DNA of 64,000 nucleotides. Source: Rothia terrae. Lineage in GTDB: Bacteria; Actinomycetota; Actinomycetes; Actinomycetales; Micrococcaceae. Shown here piece by piece: positions 29,481-39,785 of this stretch. The notes below the pieces were generated by a model that worked only from the letters and a program-made list of their open reading frames with translations, ran no database searches and was not told the origin of the DNA. The translations under genes were made by a program, and so were the position numbers. Where the stretch lies: NCBI RefSeq assembly GCF_012396615.1, contig NZ_JAAXPV010000011.1, positions 28,998 to 92,997 on the forward strand, in the 5' to 3' direction. How positions within the stretch are numbered: the stretch's first letter is position 1; each line of letters begins with the position of its first letter.

Positions 29481-29643
29481 GAACAGTCCTTTAGTGGTGA
29501 GTAGTGAGATGCCCCGCGCAACAGCGCAGAGAATTTCGATCAAAAGATTTGTTCTAGGATACTGAGTCAATATGAAAACAAAACCTGAGCGGTTGGCGTT
29601 GACGTGATGCTCACTTGACGGTAGAGAAAAGGTTATTAAAACG

Positions 29644-29688
29644 TTAACGCCCGATCATTGCTTTTAACAGCAATTACTCAGGCGTTAA
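29644..29688 (-). terminator. Terminator downstream of mdh
   Basis: Nested inverted repeats: outer TTAACGCC/GGCGTTAA and inner ATTGC/GCAAT around TTTTAACA. On the minus strand the structure is followed by CGTTTTAATAA. It should separate mdh from the cyd operon; the cydA promoter must lie between it and 29480. Confidence 0.55.
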
Positions 29689-29738
29689 TTCGCTTTTCTG
29701 ATATTTAGCTTTGAATAGCTTCAAAAAACAGTGTGATT

Positions 29739-30761
29739 TTACCTCGCGTTTCCCAGCAATCCCAAGGATGCAACAGCATCTCGCTCACTTTTCAGCTCGT
29801 TAACTGAGCGTTCAATGAATTTTCGTGAAAATTCTGAGATATCATAACTGTGCTCTATTTCATAATGACCATTCTCACAAACTACAGGGAAGGAGCAAAC
29901 CAGACCTTTCTCAACCCCGTAAGAACCATCTGAAACAACTGCCATTGATGTGGTCTGACCATTTGTTCCGTGAACCCATGATTTGATATGAGAAATAGCT
30001 CCGTGAGCCGCCGATGCAACGGATGAGCCACCACGAACGTCAATAATTTCAGCACCGCGTTGAGCAACCTTCGGAATGAAGATGCTTTCAATCCAGCTTG
30101 CATCCTTGCCGTTTTCACCTAGAACTTCTATCGCAGGACGCCCAGCAATCGTTGCATTGAAAACATCCGGGTACTGGGTGGCAGAGTGGTTGCCCCAAAT
30201 GGCCAGCCCTTCAATATCACTCACGCGCGCACCTGTTGCGAGTGCAAGTTGAGCGAGCGCGCGATGATGATCAAGCCGGGTTAGCGCCGTAAAGCGTTCA
30301 GCAGGAATGTCCGGGGCATGAGATGCACAAATCAATGCGTTTGTATTTGCTGGATTGCCCACGACAACCACCTTGATGTCGTCAGCGGCATGCGCATTAA
30401 TAGCCTGACCTTGCGTTGAAAAAATAGCGCCATTAGCTTCAAGAAGGTCGCCGCGCTCCATACCAGCTGTACGAGGACGCGAGCCAATCAGCATCCCGAT
30501 ATTTGCGCCTTCAAATGCTTGATGGGGATCATCAAATACATCAACGGATTCTAAAAGGTCGAAAGCGCAATCATCAAGCTCCATCGCGGCGCCTTCTGCT
30601 GCCTTCACGCCCTGCGGAATCTCAAGCAGACGGAGACGAACGGGAGTATCAGACCCCAGCATTTCTCCCGCTGCCACCCTAAATAAAGTGGCATAGCCAA
30701 TCTGCCCACCGGCGCCGGTGACGGTAATGGTGACAGGGCTATGGTTCTTTCTATATGACAT
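29739..30761 (-). CDS. mdh: Malate dehydrogenase
   Basis: NAD-dependent oxidation of malate to oxaloacetate in the citric acid cycle, 340 residues. The N-terminal Rossmann loop is [18 protein letters not shown] at residues 15-32. Catalytic residues lie in [11 protein letters not shown] (Asp of the relay) and [11 protein letters not shown] (the His and the following signature). ATG at 30761 with AATGAGGTT just upstream. The C-terminal helix ([18 protein letters not shown]) is family-like. Single gene with its own terminator. Confidence 0.9.
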   Translation of the reverse strand: MSYRKNHSPVTITVTGAGGQIGYATLFRVAAGEMLGSDTPVRLRLLEIPQGVKAAEGAAMELDDCAFDLLESVDVFDDPHQAFEGANIGMLIGSRPRTAGMERGDLLEANGAIFSTQGQAINAHAADDIKVVVVGNPANTNALICASHAPDIPAERFTALTRLDHHRALAQLALATGARVSDIEGLAIWGNHSATQYPDVFNATIAGRPAIEVLGENGKDASWIESIFIPKVAQRGAEIIDVRGGSSVASAAHGAISHIKSWVHGTNGQTTSMAVVSDGSYGVEKGLVCSFPVVCENGHYEIEHSYDISEFSRKFIERSVNELKSERDAVASLGLLGNAR

Positions 30762-30863
30762 AACCTCATTGTAGTGAACTGAATCACCCCAATGAGGTTA
30801 TTGTCGGAATATTTCGTGGAATATCCGCCGAGCGCAGACCATCCACATGCCTATTCGGCAGAT

Positions 30864-32966
30864 CTACATATCAATTTGTGACTGATCAAGCTGGTGAGCG
30901 CCGTTGATAATAAACTCCTTACGCGGAGCAACTTCGGAGCCCATCAGCAGTGAGAACGCGCGTTCTGCAGCCTCAGCATCCTCAATGCGGACGCGACGCA
31001 GCAGGCGGTGACGCGGATCCATGGTGGTTTCTGCCAGCTGGTCAGCATCCATCTCGCCCAAGCCCTTGTAACGCTGAATAGGCTCTTTATAGCTGCGCCC
31101 CTCGTCCTCAAGTTTCTTGAGCAACTGATTGAGCTCGCGTTCTGAATAGGTGTAAACCATCTCGTTAGCTTTACCGCGGTTAACAATCTCCACACGATGA
31201 AGCGGCGGAACAGCGGCATAAACCTTACCGGCCTCCACCAAAGGCTTCATGTAGCGGTAGAAGAGGGTGAGCAACAGCGTACGAATATGGGCACCATCGA
31301 CGTCCGCATCCGTCATCATAATGATCTTGCCGTAGCGTACCGCGCCAACGTCAAAAGTGCGACCTGACCCCGCGCCAATCACCTGAATAATAGCGGCACA
31401 TTCAGCGTTCGCTAGCATGTCGGTCAGTGACGCTTTTTGCACGTTGAGAATCTTGCCTCGGATGGGTAGCAAGGCCTGATACGCCGATGAACGTGCCAAT
31501 CGCGCAGTGCCCAACGCTGAGTCGCCCTCGACAATAAAGAGTTCTGATTTCTCAACGTCATTAGAGCGACAGTCAACGAGTTTAGCCGGCATAGATGAGG
31601 TCTCAAGCGCGGTCTTACGACGCTGGGTCTCTTTGTGAACTCGCGCAGAAATACGCGATTTCATCTCGGCAGCAACCTTCTCGCTCAAAGCGTTAGCCTG
31701 AGTTTTCTCGGCGCGAGCAGTTGACTTGAGCTTTGCGGCAAGTTCCCTTGAAACAACCTTTGAGACAATGGCGCGGACTGCCGGTGTACCCAGAATCTCT
31801 TTCGTCTGGCCCTCGAACTGAGGCTCAGCCAAACGTACGGTAAGAACGGCAGTTAGACCGGCAAGAACGTCGTCTTTCTCGATTTTGTCATTGCCCATCT
31901 TGTACTTACGGGCGTTATCAGCCAAGTGCTTGCGGAAAGTCTTCAGCAAGCCCTGCTCAAAACCGGCCAAATGGCTACCGCCTTTGGGAGTAGCGATGAT
32001 ATTAACAAAGGTATTGACCTTGGTTTCATAGCCGATGCCCCAGCGCAAGGCAATATCGACCTCGCACTCGCGCTCTACATCCTGCAACTTAGAGTTGCCG
32101 TTAGAGTCAAGCACAGGCACAGTTTCGGTAAAAGTATCGCGTCCGGTAAAACGCCAAATATCGGTAACTGATGAGTCGGGTGCTAAGAAGTCAACGAACT
32201 CCGAGATACCGCCGTCGTGCTGGAACACTTCTTCGTGGCTCTCAAACTCACCGGGGGTTCCGGGCATACGGCGCTCATCGCGAATAGCAATGCGCAAACC
32301 GGGGATCAAGAAGGATGTTTGACGCGCTCGTGCCGTCAAATCCTCGTAGCTGAACTTAGCGTCAGGAGTAAAAATCTGCGGGTCAGCCCAATAACGCACG
32401 CGAGTACCGGTGACGCCACGCTTAGCCTTGCCCACAATTTGCAAGGCGTCATTGGGTGCAGAGAAAGGCGTAAATTCGGCATCTGGCTTGGGTGTACGTG
32501 AGGACGCGAAAGTTCCGGGAATGCCATGACGGAAGGACATCTGATAGGTCTTACCACCGCGGTCCACCTGAACGTCAAGACGCGCAGACAGCGCATTCAC
32601 TACCGATGCGCCTACGCCGTGCAAACCACCGGATGCGTTGTAGGAGCCACCACCGAACTTACCGCCGGCGTGCAACTTGGTGAAGACCACTTCAACACCG
32701 CTGAGGCCGGTGCGGGGTTCGATATCAGTGGGAATACCGCGTCCATCGTCTTGAACCTCAACGGAGCCGTCCTTGTGCAGAATAATGTTGATGGACTGAC
32801 CGAAACCAGCGAGCGCCTCGTCGACAGAGTTGTCGATGATTTCCCACAGGCAGTGCATGAGACCGCGCGAGTCTGTAGAACCGATGTACATACCCGGACG
32901 CTTGCGGACAGCCTCAAGACCTTCAAGGACGGAGAGGTTGCGTGCCGTGTAATTCGATGCAGCCAA
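30864..32966 (-). CDS. parE: DNA topoisomerase IV subunit B
   Basis: ATPase subunit of topoisomerase IV, 700 residues. GHKL ATPase motifs: EIIDNSVDEALAG (Asn and Asp, residues 42-54), DDGRGIPTDI and GGLHGVGASVVNALS. The TOPRIM domain has EGDSALGTA (catalytic Glu) and MTDADVDGAHIRTLLLT (metal Asp pair), and the C-terminal end has QRYKGLGEMDADQL. ATG at 32966. Its partner ParC is encoded 21 kb away on the other strand. In related actinobacteria the two are, as I recall, much closer to each other and to sigA. Confidence 0.88.
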   Translation of the reverse strand: MAASNYTARNLSVLEGLEAVRKRPGMYIGSTDSRGLMHCLWEIIDNSVDEALAGFGQSINIILHKDGSVEVQDDGRGIPTDIEPRTGLSGVEVVFTKLHAGGKFGGGSYNASGGLHGVGASVVNALSARLDVQVDRGGKTYQMSFRHGIPGTFASSRTPKPDAEFTPFSAPNDALQIVGKAKRGVTGTRVRYWADPQIFTPDAKFSYEDLTARARQTSFLIPGLRIAIRDERRMPGTPGEFESHEEVFQHDGGISEFVDFLAPDSSVTDIWRFTGRDTFTETVPVLDSNGNSKLQDVERECEVDIALRWGIGYETKVNTFVNIIATPKGGSHLAGFEQGLLKTFRKHLADNARKYKMGNDKIEKDDVLAGLTAVLTVRLAEPQFEGQTKEILGTPAVRAIVSKVVSRELAAKLKSTARAEKTQANALSEKVAAEMKSRISARVHKETQRRKTALETSSMPAKLVDCRSNDVEKSELFIVEGDSALGTARLARSSAYQALLPIRGKILNVQKASLTDMLANAECAAIIQVIGAGSGRTFDVGAVRYGKIIMMTDADVDGAHIRTLLLTLFYRYMKPLVEAGKVYAAVPPLHRVEIVNRGKANEMVYTYSERELNQLLKKLEDEGRSYKEPIQRYKGLGEMDADQLAETTMDPRHRLLRRVRIEDAEAAERAFSLLMGSEVAPRKEFIINGAHQLDQSQIDM

Positions 32967-33181
32967 AATGTTGCTCCCGAGATTAGAGTAGTGAACCTTT
33001 ATAGTTTAGTTGGTTTGCGGCTCGCTAGCATTCGAATACGGCGCAAGTTTGCCCACAGTATCTGCCGGGTACGAGGGTGTTCGTGGGAAGTGAACAGCGC
33101 ATTGCCAACAGCGAACGCGGAATAATTCCACCGGCACACGTGGTTGTATGGGTACAACACATTTTCAGACATGAGGAGGCA

Positions 33182-33379
33182 ATGGTGAGCGTAACAGCTG
33201 TAGAAACTCAAGAATTGAAGGCAACCGATCGTTGTGATGCTTGCGGAGCCCAGGCGTACGTACGCGCCACTATGGAATCAGGTGAGTTGCTGTTCTGCGG
33301 TCACCACGCGCGCGCTAACGAATCAGCCCTGCGCGAGGTCGCAGTTGACTGGGATGACCAGACTGACCGCATCAAGTAG
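33182..33379 (+). CDS. DUF7455 small zinc-ribbon-like protein
   Basis: A 65-residue protein starting at the ATG at 33182 with GAGGAGGC directly upstream; longer in-frame starts have no ribosome site. CDACG (Cys-x2-Cys) and FCGHHARA (Cys-x-His-His) about 20 residues later form a likely zinc-binding knuckle. Small proteins of this type are typical neighbours of sigA and parE in actinobacteria. Function unknown. Confidence 0.75.
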   Translation: MVSVTAVETQELKATDRCDACGAQAYVRATMESGELLFCGHHARANESALREVAVDWDDQTDRIK

Positions 33380-33475
33380 GTTATTCTTTGCTAACTTATT
33401 GGGGCGCTTTACCGGATATTAATTTCGGTGGGGCGTCCTTTTTTGGATTGATTTTGACGGGGAAAGACGAAAGCA

Positions 33476-33523
33476 AAAAAGCCCGTTCGCTCCCCTAGGT
33501 GTCAAGGGAGAGAACGGGCTTTT
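33476..33523. terminator. Bidirectional terminator
   Basis: AAAAGCCCGTTC-CTCCC pairs with GGGAG-GAACGGGCTTTT, with A-runs on the left and T-runs on the right. It lies between the convergent DUF7455 and sigA genes. Confidence 0.8.
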
Positions 33524-33548
33524 AGCGTTAACTAGCGGTTTGGGCTAG

Positions 33549-33660
33549 GTAGTCGCGCAGAACCTGCTGACCGGGAAAAATCCGAGCAAGCGAGGAATCA
33601 ATTTTTTCCCGCGTCAGATAGCCAGACCGCCTGAACTATCCTTTGCTCGCATTCTTATCG
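33549..33660 (-). repeat. Duplicated sigA 3' tail in the intergenic region
   Basis: The 19 bases at 33549-33567 are identical to 33672-33690, the DNA for the QVLRDYL end of sigA. In the minus-strand frame the copy reads REKIDSSLARIFPGQQVLRD followed by YLAQTAS and a stop, but it has no start codon and no match to sigA beyond the repeat. It looks like recombination debris or the end of an ancestral frame. Confidence 0.55.
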
Positions 33661-33662
33661 GA

Positions 33663-35006
33663 TTAGTCCAAGTAGTCGCGCAGAACCTGCGAACGTGACG
33701 GGTGACGCAGCTTAGACATGGTCTTTGACTCAATCTGGCGGATGCGCTCACGGGTAACGCCGTACACCTTACCGATTTCGTCAAGAGTTTTAGCCTGGCC
33801 GTCAGTCATACCGAAGCGCATTGCAACAACGCCTGCTTCACGTTCTGACAGGGTGTCGAGGACTGAGTGCAACTGCTCCTGCAAAAGGGTGAATGAGACA
33901 GCATCGGCAGGTACAACTGCCTCTGAGTCCTCAATAAGATCACCAAATTCGGAGTCGCCGTCTTCGCCCAGCGGGGTGTGCAGTGAGATCGGTTCGCGGC
34001 CGTACTTCTGAACCTCGATGACCTTTTCGGGGGTCATGTCGAGTTCTTTTGCCAGCTCTTCAGGGGTGGGTTCGCGACCCAAATCCTGAAGCATCTGACG
34101 CTGGACGCGCGCAAGCTTGTTGATAACTTCAACCATGTGCACGGGAATACGAATGGTTCGTGCCTGGTCTGCCATCGCACGGGTGATAGCCTGACGGATC
34201 CACCAGGTTGCGTAGGTTGAGAACTTGAAGCCCTTTGAGTAGTCGAACTTCTCAACTGCGCGAATAAGACCGAGGTTACCTTCCTGGATGAGGTCCAAGA
34301 AGAGCATGCCACGACCGGTGTAGCGCTTAGCGAGAGAGACAACAAGACGAAGGTTAGCTTCGAGCAAGTGGTTCTTTGCACGCTTGCCGTCGTGAATGAC
34401 CCAGCGAAGTTCCTTCTTCAGCTCGCGGTCCATGTCAGGATTTTCTGCAAGCTTGTGCTCAGCGTAGAGACCAGCTTCGATACGCTGCGCAAGGTCGACC
34501 TCCTGCTCAGCGTTCAGCAGTGAAACCTTACCGATTTGCTTGAGGTAGTCCTTGACAGGGTCAGCGGTTGCACCGGGGGTAACGACGCGAATTGCAGGTG
34601 CGTCGTCATCGTCGTTAGTGGTCAGAACGAAGCCGTTGCCCTTGGCCGCTACAGCTTCGGACTCTTTCTTTTCGACTTCTTTTTCGGTCTCTTCTTCGTC
34701 CTCATCACCGTCTTCGAGATCTACGGCGTCGGGATCTTCGATGTCTTTGTCGTCGATATCAATATCATCAGCATCAATATCTTCGTTTTCTTCGATATCC
34801 GCGCTCTTCTTAGTCTTGCGGGTTGAAGCGCCAGCCTTAGTTTTGCGGGTGGTCTTTTTAGCAGAAGCTTCGGTCAGCTCTGCTTTTACTTCTTCGTTCT
34901 CGGTCTCTGGCTTGGTTGCCTTTGAGCGAGTATTCGCCTTTTTGGTAGCGGTCTTACGCTTGGGAGCATCGCTCGTAGCGGTCTTCTTGCTTGCAGCAGG
35001 TGACAC
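33663..35006 (-). CDS. sigA: Principal RNA polymerase sigma factor
   Basis: Housekeeping sigma-70 factor of 447 residues. GTG start at 35006 (VSPAASKK) with AAAGG upstream. Residues 1-150 are a Lys/Glu/Asp-rich, probably disordered region 1.1 extension that is common in actinobacterial SigA. Region 1.2 begins at [13 protein letters not shown]. Region 2 includes [18 protein letters not shown] and [13 protein letters not shown]. Region 3 includes HMVEVINKL. Region 4 has the helix-turn-helix [20 protein letters not shown]. Downstream lies the shared terminator. Confidence 0.95.
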   Translation of the reverse strand: MSPAASKKTATSDAPKRKTATKKANTRSKATKPETENEEVKAELTEASAKKTTRKTKAGASTRKTKKSADIEENEDIDADDIDIDDKDIEDPDAVDLEDGDEDEEETEKEVEKKESEAVAAKGNGFVLTTNDDDDAPAIRVVTPGATADPVKDYLKQIGKVSLLNAEQEVDLAQRIEAGLYAEHKLAENPDMDRELKKELRWVIHDGKRAKNHLLEANLRLVVSLAKRYTGRGMLFLDLIQEGNLGLIRAVEKFDYSKGFKFSTYATWWIRQAITRAMADQARTIRIPVHMVEVINKLARVQRQMLQDLGREPTPEELAKELDMTPEKVIEVQKYGREPISLHTPLGEDGDSEFGDLIEDSEAVVPADAVSFTLLQEQLHSVLDTLSEREAGVVAMRFGMTDGQAKTLDEIGKVYGVTRERIRQIESKTMSKLRHPSRSQVLRDYLD

Positions 35007-35240
35007 ACAGAACCTTTCTTTTTGAAAACCACGTGTCGGTTCAGCGGCACGCAGTCAAAACACCTATGACCCTGTCAAATCTGTTGCGGTTTTAACCGGT
35101 TGAGAAACATCTTTGAAGGGTCTTCGGTTGTGTTCAACGCACGAAGTTTTTCAATTATTCCCGAGTGCGGGATATTTTCTCATCAGATAATGACGGGGTC
35201 GAGGCTCAATTATTCCAGAAGAAGTAAAGAAAATATACTT

Positions 35241-36698
35241 CTAACTCTTGCGTGGCGGGTAAAAATTGGGTACTTGGAGGTAAGTTCCTCGCCATGTTTG
35301 CCGGGAATCTTGGCACCACAAGGGAATAAAGTTGCGATTGATAGCTTCTTCAAAAGCTATGAACTCTGTCTCTTCCCGGTACTGTTTGCTGTGCTCCAGG
35401 ACGGCGCAGGCGGCACTCGTGCGTCCTTTGAGCCAGTGAATCCACGCTTGCATGATGTAGATACGGCCCAGGCAACCGCTTTCAGCACTGTAACTCACCA
35501 AATCCAATAGCAGGTCGAGCGCTTCGAGACGTTCCCAGTGTGGTGCGGTGGGTGAAGTGCCCATAAGGTAGCCTGCGATGGTATCGAGGGAGTGCGCCGG
35601 AAGCGCGGCGTCATCGCTGAACGAGGCGGACTCTAAAGTTTTTCGTTCTGCTACTGGAAAGAGCACCTGCCCTCGGGCGGTTTTCTCAGTATCATCAAGT
35701 TCATCGAGTTCGGCCAGCGCACCTACAACAGTTTCAAGGTCGGCACATGCCAGTGCCAAAACAAGTTGTCCTGTACCCATTGTGGTAAGAGTGGAGGCGA
35801 GAAAACCGGCACTTTCTGGCGCAAGGGCATCGCGGAGCTGATCAGCCCAGGTGCCGGATGCCGCTGAGCTGAACTCGTCAGTTTCACAACTTTCCATAAT
35901 GCGTTGAATATAGTGGTTCCACAGTGTAAATTCTGCGGTTTTTTGCTGACTGTAGTTCTGTGCATAAGAACTATGAGGGGCGGTAATAGTGGCTCGGTAA
36001 GAGGTAAACCAAAAGTTAGCATCTGACAGCCATTGGTCTTTGTCGTCAGGACGCGAGGTGGCAAGTACATCCCACGCGGGAGTGGGGAGGTTGTCCTGCG
36101 AAGCATGGGCAACGCTGGAGCCGTGTGCAATCATTTGAGCGTAATGCGGGCTCATTACGATTTCATCGACCATGCCGTCAAAGAACATGAGCTCATCGGG
36201 GTTATCCAAACGCCAGCGGGTGTAGGTGCTGACGTAAAAAGATTCCACCAAGTGAACATTGTGTTCTCGAGCCGCTGTGAATGAACTTTTAGCCCATGGC
36301 TGGATGCGGGCAACACTTTGAGCATCCTGTTGAATCAGTTCAAGGTGTGGTTGCCAGCTCTCCCCCGCCTGGATTTTTCGAGCTTCTTCTGTGCTGGTTT
36401 CACCGAAGTAGAGAGTGAAGAAAGTTTCAAAACGATGCCCTTGCTCATCGAATTCCGGCATCATTTCCATCAGGTGCGAAATATACGATTGCATATGCTC
36501 GCGTTCTTCTAGGTCGATGAGATCAGCTCGCATGCAAGGTCCGACTCCTCCGTCTGAGATTCCTAGAACAACGATGGAGTTTTCGGGCCAGTACCCCAAT
36601 GCGTGAATGGTGTAGGCTGCAATGTCTGCAGGTGATCGTAGCGGCGTGAATTCTGATTCTTCAGCAGAGTGCGAAGATTTGTGGTTCTTAGTGTTCAT
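35241..36698 (-). CDS. DUF4192 domain-containing protein
   Basis: A 485-residue cytoplasmic protein of unknown function. The DUF4192 signature is LRSPADIAAYTIHALGYWPENSIVVLGI at residues 20-47. The C-terminal third is helical with repeats resembling tetratricopeptide packing (LEALDLLLDLVSYSAESGCLGRIYI). No catalytic motif is visible. Actinobacteria often keep one copy near sigA. The gene stands alone, with about 230 bases of non-coding DNA before sigA. Confidence 0.75.
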   Translation of the reverse strand: MNTKNHKSSHSAEESEFTPLRSPADIAAYTIHALGYWPENSIVVLGISDGGVGPCMRADLIDLEEREHMQSYISHLMEMMPEFDEQGHRFETFFTLYFGETSTEEARKIQAGESWQPHLELIQQDAQSVARIQPWAKSSFTAAREHNVHLVESFYVSTYTRWRLDNPDELMFFDGMVDEIVMSPHYAQMIAHGSSVAHASQDNLPTPAWDVLATSRPDDKDQWLSDANFWFTSYRATITAPHSSYAQNYSQQKTAEFTLWNHYIQRIMESCETDEFSSAASGTWADQLRDALAPESAGFLASTLTTMGTGQLVLALACADLETVVGALAELDELDDTEKTARGQVLFPVAERKTLESASFSDDAALPAHSLDTIAGYLMGTSPTAPHWERLEALDLLLDLVSYSAESGCLGRIYIMQAWIHWLKGRTSAACAVLEHSKQYREETEFIAFEEAINRNFIPLWCQDSRQTWRGTYLQVPNFYPPRKS

Positions 36699-36849
36699 GG
36701 TTTTACTTGACCACAGCTGTCCGGCAGCTCGCCAGCGTTCTATAAAATCTGTGGATAATCACTACAGCCGACTAGGGCTAATACACCTATCAACAGTAAA
36801 AGATGTCAACATTGGGCTGTGTCCACAATTAAAACCTTGAGAAACATCA

Positions 36850-36889
36850 AAGGCGCTGGCAACTTCATCAAAGAAATTGCCAGCGCCTT
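36850..36889 (-). terminator. Terminator of the PAC2 gene
   Basis: A 13-bp perfect hairpin AAGGCGCTGGCAA/TTGCCAGCGCCTT lies 18 bases after the PAC2 stop codon, and TTTGATGTTT follows on the minus strand. Confidence 0.8.
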
Positions 36890-36907
36890 CGGGTATCTAG
36901 TGAAGGT

Positions 36908-37837
36908 TTATTCGTCTTCAGACTTCTCATCAAGGTGAGCAAGAAATTCTTCAATTTGAGCGCCAATTTCATCGCGGTCGGGAACTTTGTCGCCCTCGCG
37001 TTCAGCTAAAGAAAGCAACTGCATATCTGAAGCCTTGACGTTGTAGTCGTAGTTCTCTTCTAAACGCTCAATCATCATGCCGATTTCTGGGTTTGCCTGA
37101 ACCTGCTCGTTGATTTGCTCTTGCACGCTTTCCGTAGAATCGCGAAGCTTATCTGAGGGCAGGCTCAACTTAGCAGCCATCGAGACGTGTTCCATGGCTA
37201 GCAATGTTGATTGGGGCAAATCTGCTTCTGAGAGGTACTGCGGAACATTGATGGCAAAGCCCACAGTATCGATGTTGCGCTCGCCCAATCCGATTTCTAG
37301 CAGATGCGAGATAGAACCTTGCACCTCGGCGATGGGGTGCCATGCAGAGATTCCGTGGGTGAGGTCTTTGCGAGAACCGTGAGCGGTGACAAGCATAGGA
37401 CGCGTGTGCGGAACAGGCATCGGAAAGCCCGAGACAAAAATGGTGAGAGAGACTTCTAGCCGCTCTGCAATATCAGATAACGCGGTGACAAAGCGCTGCC
37501 ATTGCAAATCAGGCTCAGCACCGGTGAGCAGCAAGAAAGGAGTCTCTAAGCGGTCTTCCATCAGGTAGAGCTTGAGCTCAGGCATCACTGCTTTTTCAAA
37601 ATGATCTTCTTTGAACTTCACACGGGGACGGCGCACTCGATAGTCGTGCAACTGATCCATATCAAATTCAAGGATGGATGCGTTTTCTAGCTCTTTGAGA
37701 AGAACTTCGCCGAGGTGACCCGCGGTACCCCCGGCATCCTGCGGATGCGAGAGTGAAACAACGAGGGGAAGTCCGCGTAGGTTCTCGTTCTCGAACACGC
37801 CAGCCTTAGCTAAGTACAGGCTATCGGGGTTTAACAC
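36908..37837 (-). CDS. PAC2 family protein (proteasome-assembly-chaperone-like)
   Basis: A 309-residue PAC2 family protein. The GTG at 37837 has GAGGAGGAAG 3-4 bases upstream. The N-terminal half contains GLPLVVSLSHPQDAGGTAGH and the middle has FVSGFPMPVPHTRPMLVTAHGS, both typical of actinobacterial PAC2 proteins. The C-terminus is a charged helix (ERLEENYDYNVKASDMQ) and an acidic tail. The biochemical role is unclear: the eukaryotic relatives help assemble the proteasome, but no proteasome genes are seen here. Confidence 0.82.
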   Translation of the reverse strand: MLNPDSLYLAKAGVFENENLRGLPLVVSLSHPQDAGGTAGHLGEVLLKELENASILEFDMDQLHDYRVRRPRVKFKEDHFEKAVMPELKLYLMEDRLETPFLLLTGAEPDLQWQRFVTALSDIAERLEVSLTIFVSGFPMPVPHTRPMLVTAHGSRKDLTHGISAWHPIAEVQGSISHLLEIGLGERNIDTVGFAINVPQYLSEADLPQSTLLAMEHVSMAAKLSLPSDKLRDSTESVQEQINEQVQANPEIGMMIERLEENYDYNVKASDMQLLSLAEREGDKVPDRDEIGAQIEEFLAHLDEKSEDE

Positions 37838-38093
37838 GGCGGCTTCCTCCTCTTATCTTTACAACATCTACAAGTTTTTATCGTCGAATAGGAATTTTAT
37901 ACCCTGCACTTGATAAATACTGCTTAATTTCGCTCAGGAGTGGTCAACTGTACACCGCTGCACTGTGTACTTCTAGGGGTGTCCACTTTCTGTGTGGTTG
38001 TGGGTACAGTTTCCGCTGAGTATTCTAAAAAGAAGTCACCTATACATAGTCCTTTTTGGCTGTGTGTTTCGTTGAAAATGTAAGGATGTTTTG

Positions 38094-39608
38094 ATGACTT
38101 CAGAGATCACATTATCTGTTGCTTCTTCTGGAGCCGATGCTATCGATGCTGATGCTTTGGTTCTCGGTGTTTATTCATCGTCTGAGGGTGCTTCTCTTGC
38201 ACCTTCTTTTTTGTCTGCTCAGACGGTAGAGGGTCTTGAGGCTGTTCTTGAAGATCTCGGTATCTCGGGCGCCGCAGATCAGGTCTACCGCCTGCCCGGT
38301 GTTGAGGATTCAGCCGCAAAGATTGTTGTTCTTACTGGTCTGGGCGAACGCAGCGAGGATGCTGCTACACGCGCTAACGCTTTGCGTTACGGCGTTGGCT
38401 CGGCTGCACGTCAGCTAGCAGGTTGCGAGAATATTGTTGTGGCTGTTCCCACCGAGGACGTGGATGATGTTGCAGCGGTTGCTGAAGGTATAGCTTTTGG
38501 TGCTTTTACCGACTCACAGCTGAAAGAGAAAAGCGCGGAGAAGGTCAAGGCTCCTGTTTCTTCTGCAGTTATTATCACCGATGTGGAAGCTGACGCTGCT
38601 TCTTCAGCATTAGAACGCGCGCTCATTCTTGGCGAGGCTGTTCACCATACTCGTGTATTGGTGAATACTCCCCCGTCGCATCTTTACCCCGAAACGTTTG
38701 CTCAGCAAGCAATCGAGCGCGTTAAAGACTTAGATGATGTCAGTGTTCGCGTTTTTGAGCCCGAAGAGCTTGAAGCTGAGGGTTTTGGCGGCATCATGGG
38801 CGTTGGTAAAGGTTCATCACGCGGCCCTCGTTTTGTAGAGGTCAAGTATGCACCTCAGGATGCGCCAACTTCCGTGGCTTTGGTAGGCAAGGGCATCACC
38901 TTTGATTCGGGCGGTCTTTCCATTAAGCCTGGCGCTGCCATGATGACGATGAAGTGCGATATGGCGGGTGCCGCATCCGTACTCAATGCTGTAGCTGCAG
39001 TAGCTGAGCTTGGCCTACCCATTGGCGCAACGGCTTATCTGTGCCTGGCTGAAAACATGCCTTCAGGCACCGCAACTCGCCCCGAAGACGTTTTGACGAT
39101 GCGTGGCGGCACCACAGTTGAGGTGCTGAATACTGATGCTGAAGGTCGCCTCGTCATGGCTGATGGCTTGGCGTACGCATCGGAACAGAACTTCGATGTA
39201 ATTTTGGATGTGGCAACCCTTACCGGCGCCCAGATGATTGCTCTTGGTACTCGCACTTCTGCGGTGATGGGTGATGACGCCATCCGTCAGCAGATTGTGG
39301 ACGCGGCTGAGGCTGCCGGCGAAGACTTCTGGCCGATGCCGCTTCCTGCTCATCTGCGTCCTGCCTTGGATTCACAGGTGGCAGACCTCAAAAATATCGG
39401 TAGCCGTTTTGGCGGAATGCTCTCAGCGGGTATCTTCCTCAAGGAATTCGTGGGCTCTACCGATGAAGGTCAGATTCCTTGGGCGCACCTTGATATTGCA
39501 TCCCCTGCGTTCAACGAAGAATCCGCGTTTGGCTTCACTCCCAAGGAAGGGACTGGCCAGTCCGTGCCCACACTGGTGAAGTTCTTGGAAACTCGTGCTG
39601 GTAACTAG
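38094..39608 (+). CDS. pepA: Leucyl aminopeptidase (M17 family)
   Basis: Cytosolic dinuclear-metal aminopeptidase that removes N-terminal residues from peptides, 504 residues from the ATG at 38094 (GTAAGGATG upstream). The N-terminal macro-like domain covers about residues 1-170. The catalytic domain contains VGKGITFDSGGLSIKP (Lys and Asp ligands) and the family signature NTDAEGRL starting at residue 346. Further ligands lie in MKCDMAGAA. Active oligomers are hexameric in the family. Free-standing gene. Confidence 0.93.
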   Translation: MTSEITLSVASSGADAIDADALVLGVYSSSEGASLAPSFLSAQTVEGLEAVLEDLGISGAADQVYRLPGVEDSAAKIVVLTGLGERSEDAATRANALRYGVGSAARQLAGCENIVVAVPTEDVDDVAAVAEGIAFGAFTDSQLKEKSAEKVKAPVSSAVIITDVEADAASSALERALILGEAVHHTRVLVNTPPSHLYPETFAQQAIERVKDLDDVSVRVFEPEELEAEGFGGIMGVGKGSSRGPRFVEVKYAPQDAPTSVALVGKGITFDSGGLSIKPGAAMMTMKCDMAGAASVLNAVAAVAELGLPIGATAYLCLAENMPSGTATRPEDVLTMRGGTTVEVLNTDAEGRLVMADGLAYASEQNFDVILDVATLTGAQMIALGTRTSAVMGDDAIRQQIVDAAEAAGEDFWPMPLPAHLRPALDSQVADLKNIGSRFGGMLSAGIFLKEFVGSTDEGQIPWAHLDIASPAFNEESAFGFTPKEGTGQSVPTLVKFLETRAGN

Positions 39609-39646
39609 ACCATAGGTCGCGGTTACCCCTCGTGAGCTAGGTACGC

Positions 39647-39713
39647 GCCCCGCTATCGCTTTCTTGCTTTCAGCTACAGTCGCAAGCTGAGAGCATAGGG
39701 GCTATAGCGGGGC
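39647..39713 (+). terminator. Hairpin after pepA
   Basis: GCCCCGCTAT pairs perfectly with ATAGCGGGGC across a 47-base loop that itself contains the smaller pair AGCT/AGCT. A U-run is nearly absent (TATGCGTTTAAAA), so efficiency is doubtful. Confidence 0.5.
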
Positions 39714-39785
39714 TATGCGTTTAAAAGTCCCCCCTTACCCGGTACCCAGTTTTCTTGGCTGAGTGTACAAGTGTTTACGTTCACC

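Noticed and set aside
34552..35025. Ser-rich plus-strand frame over the N-terminus of sigA
   Set aside because: It mirrors the Lys/Glu/Asp-rich sigA N-terminus; no independent evidence.
36750..36758. DnaA-box-like TGTGGATAA, with a second perfect match at 45358-45366
   Set aside because: Two isolated 9-mers in 64 kb are near chance, they are 8.6 kb apart, and no dnaA or dnaN gene is present; not an origin.
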